Positions 6,049-6,702 of a stretch of 6,702 bases of DNA are shown piece after piece. Origin of the DNA: JAKBCQ01 sp021807585 (GTDB taxonomy: Bacteria; Planctomycetota; Planctomycetia; Isosphaerales; Isosphaeraceae); the NCBI GenBank assembly GCA_027325115.1, contig DAHWFG010000535.1, positions 1-6,702 on the forward strand. The letters run 5' to 3'. Every line of letters starts with the position of its first letter. Within the stretch, counting starts at the first letter, position 1. Position numbers and translations under genes: made by a program. Under the pieces are notes generated by a model. It was given only the letters and a program-made list of their open reading frames with translations, did not search any database and was not told where the DNA came from.

Positions 6049-6702
6049 TTACCGTGCTCCGAATTCCTTCGCCAATTCATGTATCGAGAACGATCGATTA
6101 ATCTTGACGCCGCGAGCCTCGATTTGCCGAATCGTCGAAATCGGCGTAACGTTCATCGCATTCGCGGGCGCGGGGTCGAAGTCTTCCTCGGCGGCCGCGA
6201 AGTAAATCAACGGTTTCACCGTGATCTCCACGCCCGGGTTTGCGACGACTCGAAACACCAAGGTATTCAGAACCTTTTGAATGCATAAAAGATTCTTATC
6301 GGCGTTCGCAATCTTGATCCGCTCCGCCGTCTTCTTGTTAAGATAATCAAACGTCTTTACGACTTCTCGAGCGTCACGGTTCGTCATCGGCGCGACGAGC
6401 TCGATCTCGGCCCCGGCGCGCCGAATCGTGAAGGAGGAATCGGCGACCGCGTTGAGCAGCATTCGGAGCGAAGCGGGTTCGAACGGCGCCGATCGATGCG
6501 CCTCGGGTGAATCCGATTTCTCGTCGTCGAGGATTTGCGCGACGATCTCTTTTCGAGCATCATCCCATGTCGTTCGGTCCACGCCTTGACGATTCGCCTC
6601 TTTGAGCCGCTCCTCGGCGTATTTCCCGATCGAGTCGGCGATCTTCGGTTGGAACTCGTCGATCAACCGATCGACGATCGCCCCGGGAACGACGATCCGA
6701 TG
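6049..6702 (-). CDS. Uncharacterised protein, C-terminal 217 residues (5' end outside window)
   Basis: I do not recognise this protein. The frame stays open from the right edge (visible start HRIVVPGAIVDRLIDEF) to a TAA at 6051-6049. The only start-like codon near the edge, TTG at 6666, is probably internal because protein-like sequence continues upstream of it. The visible part begins with a charged, probably helical region (to about residue 65), then mixed alpha/beta sequence with hydrophobic strands (LVFRVVANPG, VEITVKPLIYFAA), and ends in a short amphipathic segment (FSIHELAKEFGAR). There is no membrane segment, no signal peptide in view and no obvious catalytic or zinc motif; one cysteine is visible (NLLCIQK). 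The balanced amino-acid composition, unlike that of the shadow frames, argues that it is a real gene. It converges with polA, and no clear terminator follows it. Confidence 0.75.
   Translation of the reverse strand, partial: HRIVVPGAIVDRLIDEFQPKIADSIGKYAEERLKEANRQGVDRTTWDDARKEIVAQILDDEKSDSPEAHRSAPFEPASLRMLLNAVADSSFTIRRAGAEIELVAPMTNRDAREVVKTFDYLNKKTAERIKIANADKNLLCIQKVLNTLVFRVVANPGVEITVKPLIYFAAAEEDFDPAPANAMNVTPISTIRQIEARGVKINRSFSIHELAKEFGAR

Noticed and set aside
1..6702. Novel defence, mobile or biosynthetic system
   Set aside because: No transposase, integrase, CRISPR array, toxin-antitoxin pair, nuclease-helicase set or clustered unknown operon is visible; the gene order reads as core chromosome.

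Overview
The window looks like ordinary chromosomal DNA from a moderately GC-rich bacterium, roughly 58% GC by eye. The style of the proteins suggests Planctomycetota, perhaps close to Isosphaeraceae or Gemmataceae. That placement rests on a short-form citrate synthase ending in RPRARYIGP and on a membrane-anchored coiled-coil protein of a kind I associate with planctomycetes. It is an inference, not a database result.

Layout from left to right. (1) Bases 2-802 (+) are the C-terminal part of a citrate synthase with its catalytic His, His and Asp present; the 5' end lies outside the window. (2) Bases 803-1018 are a convergent intergenic space with two strong intrinsic terminators facing each other, one per strand, plus a small hairpin over the stop codon of the next gene. 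(3) Bases 1019-2665 (-) encode a 548-residue protein with one N-terminal membrane anchor, a long coiled coil and a C-terminal beta-rich region of unknown function. (4) Bases 2666-2922 are a divergent promoter and leader region. (5) Bases 2923-5616 (+) are polA, a full-length three-domain DNA polymerase I with 5'-3' exonuclease, 3'-5' proofreading and polymerase motifs all intact. (6) Bases 5617-6048 hold no convincing gene but are dense in short inverted repeats and perfect palindromes. (7) Bases 6049-6702 (-) are the C-terminal 217 residues of a protein I do not recognise, which runs off the right edge.

The genes do not form one pathway: central carbon metabolism (citrate synthase), DNA replication and repair (PolA) and two uncharacterised proteins sit in alternating orientation, each probably its own transcription unit. 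I found no CRISPR array, insertion sequence, tRNA, rRNA or clear novel system. The points most worth a second look are the C-terminal architecture of the coiled-coil protein, the palindrome cluster after polA, the codon-choice shift inside polA, and the roughly fourfold excess of GATC across the window.
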